A DNA stretch of 32,471 bases, from assembly GCA_020747015.1 (NCBI GenBank), contig JAGTJM010000134.1, forward strand, positions 1 through 32,471, read 5' to 3'. This document shows positions 31,230 to 32,471 of the stretch, one piece after another. Made by a program: the position numbers and the translations under genes. This DNA is from Pyrenochaeta sp. MPI-SDFR-AT-0127. Taxonomy: Eukaryota > Ascomycota > Dothideomycetes > Pleosporales > Cucurbitariaceae. Within the stretch, counting starts at the first letter, position 1; every line of letters begins with the position of its first letter. The notes beneath the pieces are model-generated. The model was not told the origin of the DNA, ran no database searches, and saw only the letters and a program-made list of their open reading frames with translations.

Positions 31230-32471
31230 TGTCTCAACAACATAACGCAATAGCCATTCAAGAAGAAGGCAGAATTAATCTTGCTCTTTAGGCCTATACC
31301 TCTAGCCAATTTAAGAGCCTACGGCGCGCGGCTGCAGCCTTCAACGTCAAACACTAGCGGTCTCTGATCAGCTCCACGGAATCACCTCTCGATCCCAAAC
31401 GCGACTAAACTGCCATAAGCTCACAGCGACTGAAGAGCAGACGATCGTCTAATATATCCTCAACCTTGACTCGCGAGGATTTGCGCCGCGACTGTGTGAG
31501 GTGGCAGATATGGCTGATAAACTGCTGGGTGTACGTGGTGGTAAGCCTGTGGGCAAGTGCTGGGCTGAGCGCTTTGTAACGCGTTCAGAGGCGCTTAAAT
31601 GGCCTTCAATCGAGCAAAGGATAGGCAGAGAATACTCCAGGAGGACCCAGAGATAATTGGCGCGTGGTTTAAGCTAGTAGCTGACACCAAGGCCAAGTAT
31701 GGTGTCCACGACAACGACGTGCACAACTTTGACGAGACTGGCTTTCAGATGGGCGTAATTGGATCAATGAAGGTTGTTACAGGCTCAGAGAGACGTGCTC
31801 GGCCAGAGCTAGTTCAGCCAGGTGATCGCGAGTGGGTTACCGTTATCCAGAGCATCTGCGCTGCTAGGTACGCGATCCCGCCATTCATTATCTACAAGGG
31901 CGTCCACATCTCTGCGTGGTACGAGGAGATAGATATACCAGGCAATTGGAAGCTCTCAGTCTCTGAGAATGGCTGGACAAATAACGTGCTTGGTCTAGAG
32001 TGGTTAAAGCACTTTGACGCGCACACAAAGGCGCGTCAGGTAGGGGTGTATAGGCTGCTCATTTTGGACGGCCATGAGAGCCACCTCAACCAGGATTTTA
32101 AGGACTACTGCCTTAAACACAGGATCCTCACCCTCTGTATGCCAGCCCACGCTTCACACATCCTTCAGCCGCTTGATGTGGTCTGCTTCTCGCCGTTGAA
32201 GCGCAAGTACTCTCAGGGCGTCAGAGACTTGGCACGCCGGCGCGTCTTCCATATTAACAAGGAAGGCTTCTTACCAGCCTTTAGAGACGCGTTTTTCGAC
32301 GTGTTTACAGACAAGAATGTCAAAAGGCCTTTGAGGCATCAGGACTAGTCCCTATCAACGCGCAGGTGGTGTTAGATCGCCTTGAAGTACGGCTGCGCAC
32401 CCCTCCTCCACCCCCCCACAAGACACGCCATGGCAATCAAAGACACCAAGCAATACACACGAGTTTGGATC
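31230..32471 (+). pseudogene. Fot1/Pogo transposase relic (element C)
   Basis: The N-terminal DNA-binding part (31230-31600) has several stops in the frame that matches element B, including TAG near 31289 and stops near 31355 and 31406. From about 31599 a 249-codon frame is open and holds NFDETGFQMGVIG, LLILDGHESH and ASHILQPLDVVCFSPLKRK, so all three catalytic Asp blocks are present. A one-base loss near 32320 shifts the frame before the C-terminal region. Many stops lie where element B has CAA or CAG, which fits C-to-T changes by repeat-induced mutation. It cannot encode an active enzyme. Confidence 0.88.

Larger units (their letters stand above)
31149..32471 (+). mobile_element. Fot1/Pogo-type transposon, decayed, cut by window end (element C)
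   Basis: The element starts at a TA-bordered terminus and carries a transposase relic closely related to that of element B. Only the 5' part lies in the window; its 3' end and target duplication are beyond 32471. It begins 45 bp after the 553-bp inverted-repeat element. Confidence 0.85.

Overview
The window looks like a transposon-rich accessory region of a filamentous ascomycete (Pezizomycotina; a Dothideomycete such as Pleosporales is my guess). The reasons are short GT-AG introns (mostly 44-70 bp), a fungal rhodopsin/PTH11-type membrane protein, Clr5 and HET domains, a highly reducing polyketide synthase (HR-PKS) relic, and several fungal DNA transposon families (piggyBac, Fot1/Pogo, hAT, Tc1). 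No rRNA, tRNA, CRISPR array or bacterial operon was seen.

Layout. 1-551: 3' end of a piggyBac element, followed by a 20-bp tandem repeat. 1152-2407 (-): a seven-exon fungal rhodopsin-domain gene whose reading frame can be followed throughout, with a tandem duplication upstream (2539-2804). 3205-5096 (-): a second piggyBac copy, inverted relative to the first, so the rhodopsin gene sits between two inverted copies. 5292-9676 (+): a large five-exon gene of unknown function that lacks a clear start exon. 9994-13932: a mosaic of a Fot1/Pogo N-terminal part, a hAT element truncated at its 3' end, and a frameshifted Fot1/Pogo C-terminal part. 14025-16600 (-): poorly conserved or decayed genes of unknown function. 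16880-18728: a structurally complete Fot1/Pogo element with TIRs, TA target duplications and one frameshift. 18780-19570: a decayed Tc1-type transposase. 20350-22662 (+): a Clr5-HET gene. 22875-24972: a stop-riddled repeat-type ORF. 25081-29263 (-): a KS-AT-DH polyketide synthase relic with several lesions and no 3' half. 30552-31104: a 553-bp element with about 118-bp terminal inverted repeats. 31147-32471: a third, decayed Fot1/Pogo copy cut by the window end.

Only three loci look like possible working host genes: the rhodopsin-domain gene, the large unknown gene and the Clr5-HET gene. The rest is mostly transposon material or decayed genes. The best structural observation is that three diverged Fot1/Pogo elements share one 5'-end layout: TA, then ACGT plus four bases, then two adjacent 17-bp direct repeats whose sequence differs between elements. 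All exon joins were made by eye from splice consensus, phase and family resemblance; no database search was possible.
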